A DNA stretch of 6,092 nt from Blastocatellia bacterium. Lineage in GTDB: Bacteria; Acidobacteriota; Blastocatellia; Chloracidobacteriales; JADJPF01. The stretch covers positions 1 to 6,092 of the forward strand of contig JAHFUF010000340.1 in the NCBI GenBank assembly GCA_023265235.1. Reading direction: 5' to 3'. The notes beneath the pieces were generated by a model. That model ran no database searches and had not been told where the DNA came from. It saw nothing but the letters and a program-made list of their open reading frames with translations. Numbering within the stretch: position 1 is the first letter of the stretch; every line of letters starts with the position of its first letter. Shown in pieces: positions 1 to 6,092 of the stretch. A program made the translations under genes and the position numbers.

Positions 1-1784
1 TTTACTGGAAACACCACATCAGCAAGTTTAGCTGTTTCTGTCATAAATAATTCTGCAACAGCTAAAAAGCTTAATTTTTTCAGTGCATTTTCCCAATCTG
101 CACCATATTGCTCAACAGGGTTACTACCAGCCAAATAAAGTGCTTGGACTTGAGAGCCAAAACCTCTCATCAGGTTATGCGCATTAGGTGCTAAGCCCAT
201 ATCAATAGCACCCATAGTGTTGTTATATGTAGCTAGTGGAAGGTATTGGATTTTTCTTTCTTTTTGTTTATTAAGAAACCCTGCTAATTGAGCAACGGCT
301 TCAAGTGTTGCACCACGAACTTCTGGCCCAACAACAATCATTAATTCTTCGCTACCAAAGACCTTTTCTCTAAGTTTTTGTAGTTGTTCTACTTTTACTT
401 TGGCCAATTCTGCTAAACGTGGAAGTTCTGATTCTGGCTCAAACAACGCTGCTACTATTGCTGCTTCTGATTGAGGGCGAATATGTAGAAAAAGCTTTGC
501 TTGACGGCGAGCAATCTTAGTACGGCGAGAATTAACTACCATCAAACTGGCATTAACCTTACGTACTGCATAGCGGATTACCATTCCTGATAAAGGATGA
601 TTTTCTGTTGCATCACCACCAATCATCAAGATATTTTTTGCTTTTTTAACATCTTTATGTGTAGCAATTGGAGCAGTTAAATTAGCAAAAAATCTGTCCC
701 AATCTGAATCTGCCACCTGTCCAAAACTACGTGTAGCTAAGCCTTTTTCAGCAAAGCGACGTAGAGTAAAGTTTGCTTCATTAGTAAGTCTTGGGCTGCC
801 TAATACGGCAACAGAGTCTTTATTTTTAGCTGAAACTTCCTTTAACTTACTAGCAGTAAACTTTAGGGCTTCTTCCCAGGTTACTTCCTCAAACTTGCCA
901 CTTCGACGAATCATTGGTTTGGTGATTCGTTCTGGGCTAGAAATAAACGAGCAACCATAACGACCTTTAACACAAAGGAATTCACCATTAACCCCTTTCA
1001 TATCCTTAGAGGCTACACGAACATAATCTTTGTCACGAACTCCAAGGTTCATCTGACAACCATCACCACAATGTGTGCAAGTAGTAACAGTTTCTTTCAT
1101 ATCCCAAGGACGTGAACGGAAACGTGAATCTACAGAAAGCAGTGCTCCTACAGGGCAAATTTCTACGCAATTACCACATTGCTCACAATCTAAAGCATGA
1201 TGTCCTTTGTCCATTCCCCCTTTATCCATTCCTAAACCATAGGGGCCAATGACTTCATGAGTACCTCGGAAAATCTTACCTAATGCATTCACATCCATTA
1301 CTTCGGTACATTCACGAATGCAGCGATAACACCTAACACATCGTTGAGGATCGTAAGCGATAAATGGAGAGAGTCGCCATTCAGGAGTAGCCTGTTTTTT
1401 TACATCATAATGGGCATAAACCGTACCATGGTCAAAAACCATATCTTGTAGCTCGCATTGTCCGCCTTTGTCACAAACAGGGCAGTCAAGCGGGTGATTG
1501 CCAAGGATAAAATCAAGCATCCCTTTACGAGCTTCTAGAAGTTCTTCTGTTTCAGTATGTACCACCATACCTTCACCGACTTCTACTGTACAAGAAGTTG
1601 CCATTTTAGGCATTTTTTCAATGCGTACTAAACACATACGGCAAGCTGCTTGAGGGGTAAGGTCTGGGTAGTAACAGAAGTTTGGTATTTCAACACCATT
1701 TTCTAAACAGACTTCGATTAAAAGTTTTCCTTTGGGGGCTTGGTAATCTTTCCCATTAATTTTTAAATTAACTATATCACCCAT
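1..1784 (-). CDS. nuoG: NADH-quinone oxidoreductase subunit G (NuoG), 3' end cut off by the window
   Basis: Largest subunit of the NADH arm of complex I; it relays electrons from NuoF towards NuoB. I translated 594 codons from ATG at 1784 with no stop before position 1, so the C-terminal part is missing. Domains seen: a [2Fe-2S] ferredoxin domain (about 3-82, cluster N1b, C37/C48/C51/C65); the His-Cys3 domain for N5 (H97, C101, C104, C110); a ferredoxin-like domain with two CxxCxxCxxxC motifs (C149/152/155/159 and C200/203/206/210); the molybdopterin-family [4Fe-4S] motif for N7 (C236, C239, C243, C271); then a molybdopterin-oxidoreductase-like domain from about 286. That last domain has no cysteine from 279 to 594, which fits the vestigial, metal-free form found in NuoG. 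A weak ribosome site (GACGGAA, 1791-1797) precedes the start, 41 bases after nuoF. The second four-cysteine motif is extra relative to E. coli NuoG. A formate dehydrogenase or hydrogenase subunit is the alternative, but the operon and domain order argue for NuoG. Confidence 0.96.
   Translation of the reverse strand, partial: MGDIVNLKINGKDYQAPKGKLLIEVCLENGVEIPNFCYYPDLTPQAACRMCLVRIEKMPKMATSCTVEVGEGMVVHTETEELLEARKGMLDFILGNHPLDCPVCDKGGQCELQDMVFDHGTVYAHYDVKKQATPEWRLSPFIAYDPQRCVRCYRCIRECTEVMDVNALGKIFRGTHEVIGPYGLGMDKGGMDKGHHALDCEQCGNCVEICPVGALLSVDSRFRSRPWDMKETVTTCTHCGDGCQMNLGVRDKDYVRVASKDMKGVNGEFLCVKGRYGCSFISSPERITKPMIRRSGKFEEVTWEEALKFTASKLKEVSAKNKDSVAVLGSPRLTNEANFTLRRFAEKGLATRSFGQVADSDWDRFFANLTAPIATHKDVKKAKNILMIGGDATENHPLSGMVIRYAVRKVNASLMVVNSRRTKIARRQAKLFLHIRPQSEAAIVAALFEPESELPRLAELAKVKVEQLQKLREKVFGSEELMIVVGPEVRGATLEAVAQLAGFLNKQKERKIQYLPLATYNNTMGAIDMGLAPNAHNLMRGFGSQVQALYLAGSNPVEQYGADWENALKKLSFLAVAELFMTETAKLADVVFPV
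1203..1232 (-). repeat. 15-base tandem duplication inside nuoG (GMDKG repeated twice)
   Basis: Two adjacent 15-base units encode the pentapeptide GMDKG twice (NuoG residues 185-194). The units differ at two of 15 bases, both silent third positions (GAT/GAC and GGG/GGA). It lies in the stretch between the two four-cysteine motifs of the ferredoxin-like domain, in what is likely a loop. Its origin by in-frame slippage or local duplication is inferred; chance similarity in a glycine-rich loop is the alternative. Confidence 0.6.
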
Positions 1785-1825
1785 AATTGTTTCCGTCTCT
1801 AGATAGCCCAAGATGAGCTTTTTGG

Positions 1826-3103
1826 TTATTTAGCCATAGTTAAAACTGGCAAGGATTTTCGTAGATGTTTTTTGAAATCTTCAGGAAAATGCTTAATAGC
1901 ACTTGTGATTGGCCATACAGCAGCTTCACCTAATGGACAATGTGAGCGCCCTTCAATATTTACACAAAGTTTTAAGATTAGATCTATGTCAGAGGGTTCG
2001 CCCATTCCAGCTTTTATTTTCTTAAATATTTTTAAGAGCCAATCTGTACCTTCACGACAAGGCGTACACCAACCACAGGATTCATGGTTATAGAAGCGTA
2101 TTAGGTTAAAAGTAGTCTCAAAAATATCTACAGTCTCATCCATTACAATTACGCCACCTGAACCAAGCATTGTCCCAACGCTTTGACAGGACTCATAGTC
2201 CATGTTGCACTTGGCTGCGGCTTCTGCGTTAATAATAGGAACTGATGAACCGCCTACAATAACCGCTTTTAGCTTTTTGCCCCCACGCATTCCTCCGCCT
2301 TCAACATTAATCATATCCATTAGGGGGTAACCCATAGGGACTTCATAATTACCAGGCTTGTTTACATGGCCACTTAAAGAAAACATTTTTGAGCCGCCGC
2401 TTTTTTCTGTACCAAGGCTGCGATACCAATCGCCGCCTTTGTTAATAATATGTGGTACAGCAGCTAGTGTTTCTACGTTATTGACTACAGTAGGACAGCC
2501 ATAAAGCCCAACTACGGCAGGAAATGGAGGTTTAATACGTGGATGACCACGTTTGCCTTCCAAGGAATTAAGCAGTGCAGTTTCTTCGCCACAAATATAA
2601 GCCCCTGCACCAGGGTGAACAATAATGTCGTGATCAAACCCGCTACCTAAAATGTTTTTACCTAGATAGCCTCGGTTGCGGGCTTGTTCTATAGCTTTTT
2701 CTAAAATATCAATTATGTACCAATATTCACCACGAATATAAATAAACGAAAGATTCGCGCCTAAAGCATAACTACCTATAGCCATACCTTCAATTAATTG
2801 ATGTGGGTCAAGTTCCATTAAAGGCCGGTCTTTACAGGTGCCAGGCTCGCTTTCATCTGCATTACAAACCAAATATTTTGGTTTATTTAGCTGACGAGGA
2901 ACAAAGCTCCATTTAACACCAGCAGAAAACCCTGCTCCACCACGACCACGTAGGGCAGATTTTTTTACTTCGTTAATTATGTCATCTTGGGTCATCTTTA
3001 ACGCTTTTCCTAACGCTTGATAACCACCATCTTTTAGATAAGTATCAATATCTGTTGGGTTTGGAGTGTCAAACCTTGCTGTAAGTATTTTTAGTTCTGC
3101 CAT
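1826..3103 (-). CDS. nuoF: NADH-quinone oxidoreductase subunit F (NuoF), NADH- and FMN-binding
   Basis: Flavoprotein at the tip of the peripheral arm in the cytoplasm; it oxidises NADH, holds FMN and passes electrons to cluster N3. The 425-residue length is usual for the family. Visible motifs: the FMN/NADH glycine-rich loop RGRGGAGF (52-59); NADESEPGTCKDR (81-93), typical of NuoF; GAGAYICGEETAL (165-177); an SLBB-type segment starting around LSGHVNKPG (243-251); and the N3 [4Fe-4S] ligands ESCGWCTPC (C343, C346, C349) with the fourth at C389 (HCPLG). The ATG at 3103 gives the normal N-terminus, and the next in-frame methionine is at residue 37, too far in. Only 6 bases separate it from the nuoE stop and I see no Shine-Dalgarno sequence, so translation is probably coupled to nuoE. 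HoxF or hydrogenase flavoprotein homologues share these motifs, but the nuo context settles the assignment. Confidence 0.98.
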   Translation of the reverse strand: MAELKILTARFDTPNPTDIDTYLKDGGYQALGKALKMTQDDIINEVKKSALRGRGGAGFSAGVKWSFVPRQLNKPKYLVCNADESEPGTCKDRPLMELDPHQLIEGMAIGSYALGANLSFIYIRGEYWYIIDILEKAIEQARNRGYLGKNILGSGFDHDIIVHPGAGAYICGEETALLNSLEGKRGHPRIKPPFPAVVGLYGCPTVVNNVETLAAVPHIINKGGDWYRSLGTEKSGGSKMFSLSGHVNKPGNYEVPMGYPLMDMINVEGGGMRGGKKLKAVIVGGSSVPIINAEAAAKCNMDYESCQSVGTMLGSGGVIVMDETVDIFETTFNLIRFYNHESCGWCTPCREGTDWLLKIFKKIKAGMGEPSDIDLILKLCVNIEGRSHCPLGEAAVWPITSAIKHFPEDFKKHLRKSLPVLTMAK

Positions 3104-3109
3104 AGTTAT

Positions 3110-3574
3110 TTAAGGTAATTTAGCTAAAATTTGATCTACTTTTTCTGGAGTGAGATTTTCGTGATAGTCAAAATTAATTTGCATTGCTGGTGCAGTTGAA
3201 CAAGAGCCTAAGCATTCTACTTCAGTTAAACGAAAGCGTCCATCTGAGGTTACTTGACCATTCTTTATACCCAATTTGCCTTGTAAATGCTCTAAAATGT
3301 CATATGCACCACAGAGCATACAACTAATAGTACGACATACTTGCAGGTTATATTTACCTATAGGTTCAAGAAAATACATACTATAAAACGTTGCAACCTC
3401 GTAAACTTCTACTGGAACTAAGTCTAGCTTTTCTCCAATATAGGCAATTGCTTCTTCGGTAATATAACCCTGTTCGTTTTGCGCAATATGAATGAGTGGC
3501 AATAAAGCAGAGCGTTTGTGTGGGTATTTAGCAATGGTAGCGTCTATTTTTTTTTCAATTTCTGGTGAAAACAT
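3110..3574 (-). CDS. nuoE: NADH-quinone oxidoreductase subunit E (NuoE), [2Fe-2S] thioredoxin-like subunit
   Basis: Small 24-kDa-type subunit of the NADH module. It carries the off-pathway cluster N1a close to the flavin of NuoF. The 154 residues comprise an N-terminal helical bundle (about 1-70, with the family segment KRSALLPLIHIAQ at 20-32 and VYEVATFYSMY at 57-67) and a thioredoxin-like [2Fe-2S] domain with ligands C80, C85, C121 and C125 (CRTISC and ECLGSC). An additional cysteine, C88, is not a recognised ligand. It starts 20 bases after nuoD. The sequence before the ATG is nearly all A with no Shine-Dalgarno match, and no upstream in-frame start lies in the gap, so re-initiation after nuoD or leaderless-like A-rich initiation is likely (inference). 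Codons 7-10 contain an unbroken run of nine A. Confidence 0.97.
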   Translation of the reverse strand: MFSPEIEKKIDATIAKYPHKRSALLPLIHIAQNEQGYITEEAIAYIGEKLDLVPVEVYEVATFYSMYFLEPIGKYNLQVCRTISCMLCGAYDILEHLQGKLGIKNGQVTSDGRFRLTEVECLGSCSTAPAMQINFDYHENLTPEKVDQILAKLP

Positions 3575-3594
3575 ATTTTCGTTTTTATCGTTTT

Positions 3595-4830
3595 TTAACG
3601 ATCAATCTCCCCTAAAACAATATCTAAACTACCTATTATAGCTACTGTGTCAGCAATCATTTCACCCTTAGCCATTATTGGCAAGGCTTGTAAGTTAACA
3701 AATGATGGCCCGCGAACATGGACTCGATAAGGATGTTCAGACCCATCACTGATAATATAAACCCCATACTCACCTTTTGAGCCTTCTATTGCATGATAAG
3801 CTTCACCTGGTGGGACTTTAAAACCTAGTCCTGCAAGTAAAAAGTGATGAATTAGTGCATCCATTTGCTTAAGCATCACTTCGCGATCTGGCAGGCAAAT
3901 TTTTGGTGTATCAGCTTTTACTGGGCCTGGTTTTAAGCGGTCTAATGTTTGAAGAACAATCTTATGGCTTTCTTTTAGCTCACGCATTCTTACCATATAA
4001 CGAGCAAAAACATCACAGTCTTTTTCAACTGGAACATCAAAATCATAAGTTTCATAGCCACAATAAGGAAAATAGCGACGAATATCAAAGTCATGTCCTG
4101 AGCCGCGTAGTGAAGGGCCTGTAACACCCCAAGCTATAGCATTTTCTGCTGTAATAATACCTACACCTCTAGCACGACCTTGATAAATTTTGTTTCCTGT
4201 TAGCAGGGTGTCATATTCTTTTAATGCAGCAGGAAAATTATCACAAAATTCTTTAATCATGCCTGGGACAAAATCAGGAATATCATAAGGAAGCCCACCT
4301 ACACGAAAGAAACTAACCGTCATTCTACCGCCACAAATAGCTTCAAAAATATTAAGTATTTTTTCACGCTCACGAAAGCAATAGAAAAACATACTCATTG
4401 CACCTATATCTAGGGCGTGAGTTCCTAACCAAACCATATGAGAAGCAATACGTTGTAGTTCTACCAGCATTACTCTAATAACTTGAGCGCGGGGAGGGAT
4501 ATCATCAACGATATCTAGTAGTTTTTCTACACACATTACATAACCTAAGTTATTACCCATAGGATTAAGGTAATCCATTCGGTCAGTAATAGTAATATTT
4601 TGCTGGTATTTTTTTGTCTCCATGATTTTTTCCATCCCAGTATGGAGATAGCCTATATCTGGGGTGGCACTAACCACAGTTTCACCATCAAGTACTACTT
4701 CTAAACGAAGAACACCGTGAGTAGAAGGATGTTGTGGCCCCATACTCACGGTAACATTAGAATCTATTGCATTTTCGCGGACTTGCTGTTCAAAAGCCTT
4801 TGTGGGCGAGTACTCCAGCACTTTTGACAT
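3595..4830 (-). CDS. nuoD: NADH-quinone oxidoreductase subunit D (NuoD), 49-kDa quinone-site subunit
   Basis: Connecting-module subunit related to the large subunit of NiFe hydrogenases; with NuoB it forms the quinone-binding cavity next to cluster N2. Length 411 is normal for an unfused NuoD. Family landmarks: MGPQHPSTHG (30-39), IGYLHTGMEK (59-68), RMDYLNPMGNN (84-94), SFVNLQALP and the C-terminal SLDIVLGEIDR, which ends the protein as usual. H38 and Y87 match in position the quinone head-group ligands His38 and Tyr87 of Thermus Nqo4 (known family residues, aligned by eye). The cysteines that bind nickel in hydrogenases are absent, as expected for complex I. It starts 31 bases after nuoC behind a modest GAAAGG ribosome site. 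It is not fused to nuoC, unlike the E. coli arrangement. Confidence 0.98.
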   Translation of the reverse strand: MSKVLEYSPTKAFEQQVRENAIDSNVTVSMGPQHPSTHGVLRLEVVLDGETVVSATPDIGYLHTGMEKIMETKKYQQNITITDRMDYLNPMGNNLGYVMCVEKLLDIVDDIPPRAQVIRVMLVELQRIASHMVWLGTHALDIGAMSMFFYCFREREKILNIFEAICGGRMTVSFFRVGGLPYDIPDFVPGMIKEFCDNFPAALKEYDTLLTGNKIYQGRARGVGIITAENAIAWGVTGPSLRGSGHDFDIRRYFPYCGYETYDFDVPVEKDCDVFARYMVRMRELKESHKIVLQTLDRLKPGPVKADTPKICLPDREVMLKQMDALIHHFLLAGLGFKVPPGEAYHAIEGSKGEYGVYIISDGSEHPYRVHVRGPSFVNLQALPIMAKGEMIADTVAIIGSLDIVLGEIDR

Positions 4831-4836
4831 ATTAAA

Positions 4837-4842
4837 CCTTTC
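4837..4842 (-). promoter_or_regulatory. Ribosome binding site of nuoD (GAAAGG)
   Basis: GAAAGG lies 6 bases upstream of the nuoD ATG in the 31-base nuoC-nuoD gap. It is a partial Shine-Dalgarno match, weaker than those before nuoB and nuoC, and supports the chosen start. Confidence 0.6.
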
Positions 4843-4861
4843 ACTCTAACTTATTTCTAAT

Positions 4862-5389
4862 TTAATAGCCTCTTAGTGGAAAATCTTTACGTAAAGGATG
4901 GCCTTCTAAATCATCTGGGGTAAGTATTTTACGTAAATCCGGGTGTCCTTCAAACCGAACGCCTAGTAGATCAAAAACCTCTCTTTCAAGCCAATTGGCT
5001 GTTGGCCACACTTCTACTACAGTAGGCACATTACAATCTTCTTCACTAACTCTTACTTTCAAGCGTATAAGCATTCGTTTTGGCAAAGAAGTGAGATGAT
5101 AATTGACTTCAAAGCGTGGATCAGCTTCTATTCCAAGGTCTACTCCTGCTATGTCTGAGAGCAGGTTAAAGAGGAATTTTTCTTCATCCCTTAAAAAGCG
5201 ACAAACATCAACAATACTTTCTCGTTTTACAAATATACTGGTTTCGCCTAATTTTTCTAGGACTTCTCCAATTACATCACCAAATTTGTCTTTAGTGATA
5301 AAAACGACTTGTTGCAAGGGAGTTTTTTTCTCTAATTGAACATCTTCTGATATGGGATCTTCTGCTTTAGTGAGGGCGTCTTCGCTCAC
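4862..5389 (-). CDS. nuoC: NADH-quinone oxidoreductase subunit C (NuoC), 30-kDa subunit
   Basis: Structural subunit of the connecting module with no cofactor; it packs against NuoD and NuoB. The 175 residues hold the 30-kDa family domain in the C-terminal three quarters, with the signature EREVFDLLGVRFEGHPDL (135-152) followed by RKIL and the usual ending HPLRKDFPLRGY. The first 25 or so residues are polar and mostly acidic (SEDALTKAEDPISEDVQLEK) and are not part of the conserved domain. The start is GTG at 5389, chosen because a strong GAGGAGGT lies 9 bases upstream and because it overlaps the nuoB stop as GTGA, a classic translational-coupling arrangement. Separate from nuoD by 31 bases. 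Confidence 0.96.
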   Translation of the reverse strand: MSEDALTKAEDPISEDVQLEKKTPLQQVVFITKDKFGDVIGEVLEKLGETSIFVKRESIVDVCRFLRDEEKFLFNLLSDIAGVDLGIEADPRFEVNYHLTSLPKRMLIRLKVRVSEEDCNVPTVVEVWPTANWLEREVFDLLGVRFEGHPDLRKILTPDDLEGHPLRKDFPLRGY

Positions 5390-5901
5390 AGGGTGATTAC
5401 CTCCTCAAGCTTGTCTCTGCGATTACGTAAAGATTCTGTTTGGATTTTTTCTTGTAATTTCATAATGGCATAGATTAATGTTTCTGGACGTGGAGGACAA
5501 CCAGGAATATAAACATCAACGGGAACTACCTGATGAACACCTTGGACAATGGCATAAGTATCAAAAATACCGCCAGCAGTGGCACAGGCACCCATAGAGA
5601 TAACCCATTTAGGCTCAGGCATTTGATCATAAATGCGTCGTAGAACTGGTGCCATTTTACGAGAAACCCTGCCAGCAACAATCATTACATCAGCTTGGCG
5701 TGGGCTAGCACGAAACACCTCTGCACCAAAGCGAGCAACGTCAAAGCGAGCACTAGTCATATTCATCATTTCAATTGCACAACAAGCTAGGCCAAAAGTT
5801 GCAGGCCACAGGCTTGATTTACGCGCCCAATTAACTAAGTCGTCTAACCTAGCGGTTAAAACCTCTGGCAACGCTTCGGCTATTTGATTTTCTAAACCCA
5901 T
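5386..5901 (-). CDS. nuoB: NADH-quinone oxidoreductase subunit B (NuoB), cluster N2 subunit
   Basis: Carries the terminal [4Fe-4S] cluster N2 that reduces quinone. The 171 residues show all family landmarks: GLACCAIEMM (37-46) with the tandem cysteines C40-C41, the AGRVSRKMAP segment (76-85), SMGACATAGG (102-111) with C106, and PVDVYIPGCPPRPE (127-140) with C135. C40, C41, C106 and C135 are the four N2 ligands. The protein is related to the small subunit of NiFe hydrogenases. The ATG at 5901 follows the nuoA stop by 1 base, behind a good GGAGGA site. The last four bases overlap the nuoC start. The C-terminal tail after about residue 150 is charged and poorly conserved in the family. Confidence 0.98.
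   Translation of the reverse strand: MGLENQIAEALPEVLTARLDDLVNWARKSSLWPATFGLACCAIEMMNMTSARFDVARFGAEVFRASPRQADVMIVAGRVSRKMAPVLRRIYDQMPEPKWVISMGACATAGGIFDTYAIVQGVHQVVPVDVYIPGCPPRPETLIYAIMKLQEKIQTESLRNRRDKLEEVITL
5399..5406 (-). promoter_or_regulatory. Strong ribosome binding site of nuoC, inside the end of nuoB
   Basis: GAGGAGGT lies 9 bases before the GTG start of nuoC, within the last codons of nuoB (Glu-Glu-Val). It is a near-perfect Shine-Dalgarno sequence and decides the start in favour of this GTG. Confidence 0.8.
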
Positions 5902-5902
5902 A

Positions 5903-6092
5903 TTATTTCCTCCAGTCTAAAATGCCTTTTTTCCAAACATAAATATATCCGACTAGAAGTATTGCAATAAAAATCAACATTTCCCAAAAGACAAACATTT
6001 TTCTATAGAGCAAGGTTTCCCAAAAACCAAGTGTTGTGGTGGTTTCATAAGCTTGTAAAACAAGTTTTCCGCTAACAACCTCTTCTGCTAAC
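5903..6092 (-). CDS. nuoA: NADH-quinone oxidoreductase subunit A (NuoA), C-terminal part only
   Basis: Only the last 62 codons and the TAA (5903-5905) are in the window; the start lies beyond 6092. NuoA is a three-helix membrane subunit next to the quinone entry channel. The visible part ends with the third helix and the family C-terminus: FWEMLIFIAILLVGYIYVW followed by KKGILDWRK, including the conserved glutamate of this helix (EM at 5978-5983). Before that glutamate, 36 residues can be read (LAEEVVSGKLVLQAY, ETTTTLGFW and so on) without reaching the YPWA-type motif that normally ends helix 2 some 15 residues upstream, which points to an insertion in the loop between helices 2 and 3. The identification rests on the C-terminal motif and on its place directly before nuoB. 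Confidence 0.9.
   Translation of the reverse strand, partial: LAEEVVSGKLVLQAYETTTTLGFWETLLYRKMFVFWEMLIFIAILLVGYIYVWKKGILDWRK
5908..5913 (-). promoter_or_regulatory. Ribosome binding site of nuoB, inside the end of nuoA
   Basis: GGAGGA sits 6 bases upstream of the nuoB ATG and overlaps the last codons of nuoA (Trp-Arg-Lys). Strong match at normal spacing; it supports the 5901 start and ties nuoB expression to the nuoA transcript. Confidence 0.8.

Noticed and set aside
1..1784. Idea that this could be a formate dehydrogenase or hydrogenase subunit because of its two-cluster ferredoxin domain and molybdopterin-type domain
   Set aside because: The N-terminal N1b/N5 domains, the absence of any cysteine after residue 278 in the visible molybdopterin-like part, and its position after nuoF fit NuoG better.
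1785..1825. Possible promoter or terminator in the nuoF-nuoG gap
   Set aside because: The 41 bases show no clear hairpin with a T-run and no convincing -10/-35 pair; a plain intergenic spacer is enough.
1872..2093. Plus-strand open frame of 73 codons opposite nuoF
   Set aside because: It lies wholly antisense to the conserved 3' part of nuoF, has no recognisable motif and no convincing ribosome site.
3903..4124. Plus-strand open frame of 73 codons opposite nuoD
   Set aside because: Antisense to well-conserved NuoD sequence; its composition looks like a reverse-frame shadow.
5103..5339. Plus-strand open frame of 78 codons opposite nuoC
   Set aside because: Serine- and arginine-rich shadow of nuoC with no family resemblance.
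5633..5887. Plus-strand open frame of 84 codons opposite nuoB
   Set aside because: Antisense to the cluster-binding part of nuoB; no support as a gene.
5903..6092. Frameshifted or broken nuoA
   Set aside because: The visible frame runs open to the window edge with a normal C-terminus, and the other two frames hit stops near the edge and give no helix-2 motif. An insertion is the simpler reading.

Overview
The window holds one thing: a stretch of a respiratory complex I (NADH:quinone oxidoreductase, NDH-1) operon, read entirely from the minus strand. From right to left it runs nuoA (3' end only), nuoB, nuoC, nuoD, nuoE, nuoF and nuoG (5' part only). All six complete or long reading frames carry the expected cofactor ligands, and nothing in the window looks like a mobile element, RNA gene, CRISPR array or terminator.

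Layout. nuoA ends 1 base before nuoB. nuoB and nuoC overlap by 4 bases (GTGA). nuoC-nuoD, nuoD-nuoE, nuoE-nuoF and nuoF-nuoG are separated by about 31, 20, 6 and 41 bases. No gap is long enough for an internal promoter plus leader to be likely, so this is best read as one polycistronic unit whose promoter lies beyond position 6092 and whose remaining genes (rest of nuoG, presumably nuoH onward) lie beyond position 1.

How the genes work together. NuoE, NuoF and NuoG form the NADH-oxidising arm (FMN in NuoF; iron-sulfur clusters N1a, N3, N1b, N5, N4 and N7). NuoB, NuoC and NuoD form the connecting module that passes electrons through cluster N2 (NuoB) to quinone bound between NuoB and NuoD. NuoA is a small membrane subunit beside the quinone entry. 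Having nuoEFG in the operon indicates a true NADH-dependent enzyme rather than an 11-subunit ferredoxin- or F420-type complex.

Organism. A bacterium with moderately low GC (roughly 40% from counting a few lines), separate nuoC and nuoD (unlike the fused nuoCD of E. coli) and a NuoG with an eight-cysteine ferredoxin domain. The NuoB and NuoE sequences look most like those of Acidobacteriota or deltaproteobacterial-type lineages; this is an impression from sequence style and is weak.

I do not see a previously undescribed system here. The points most worth a second look are the probable additional [4Fe-4S] cluster in NuoG and an unusually long stretch before the last membrane helix of NuoA.
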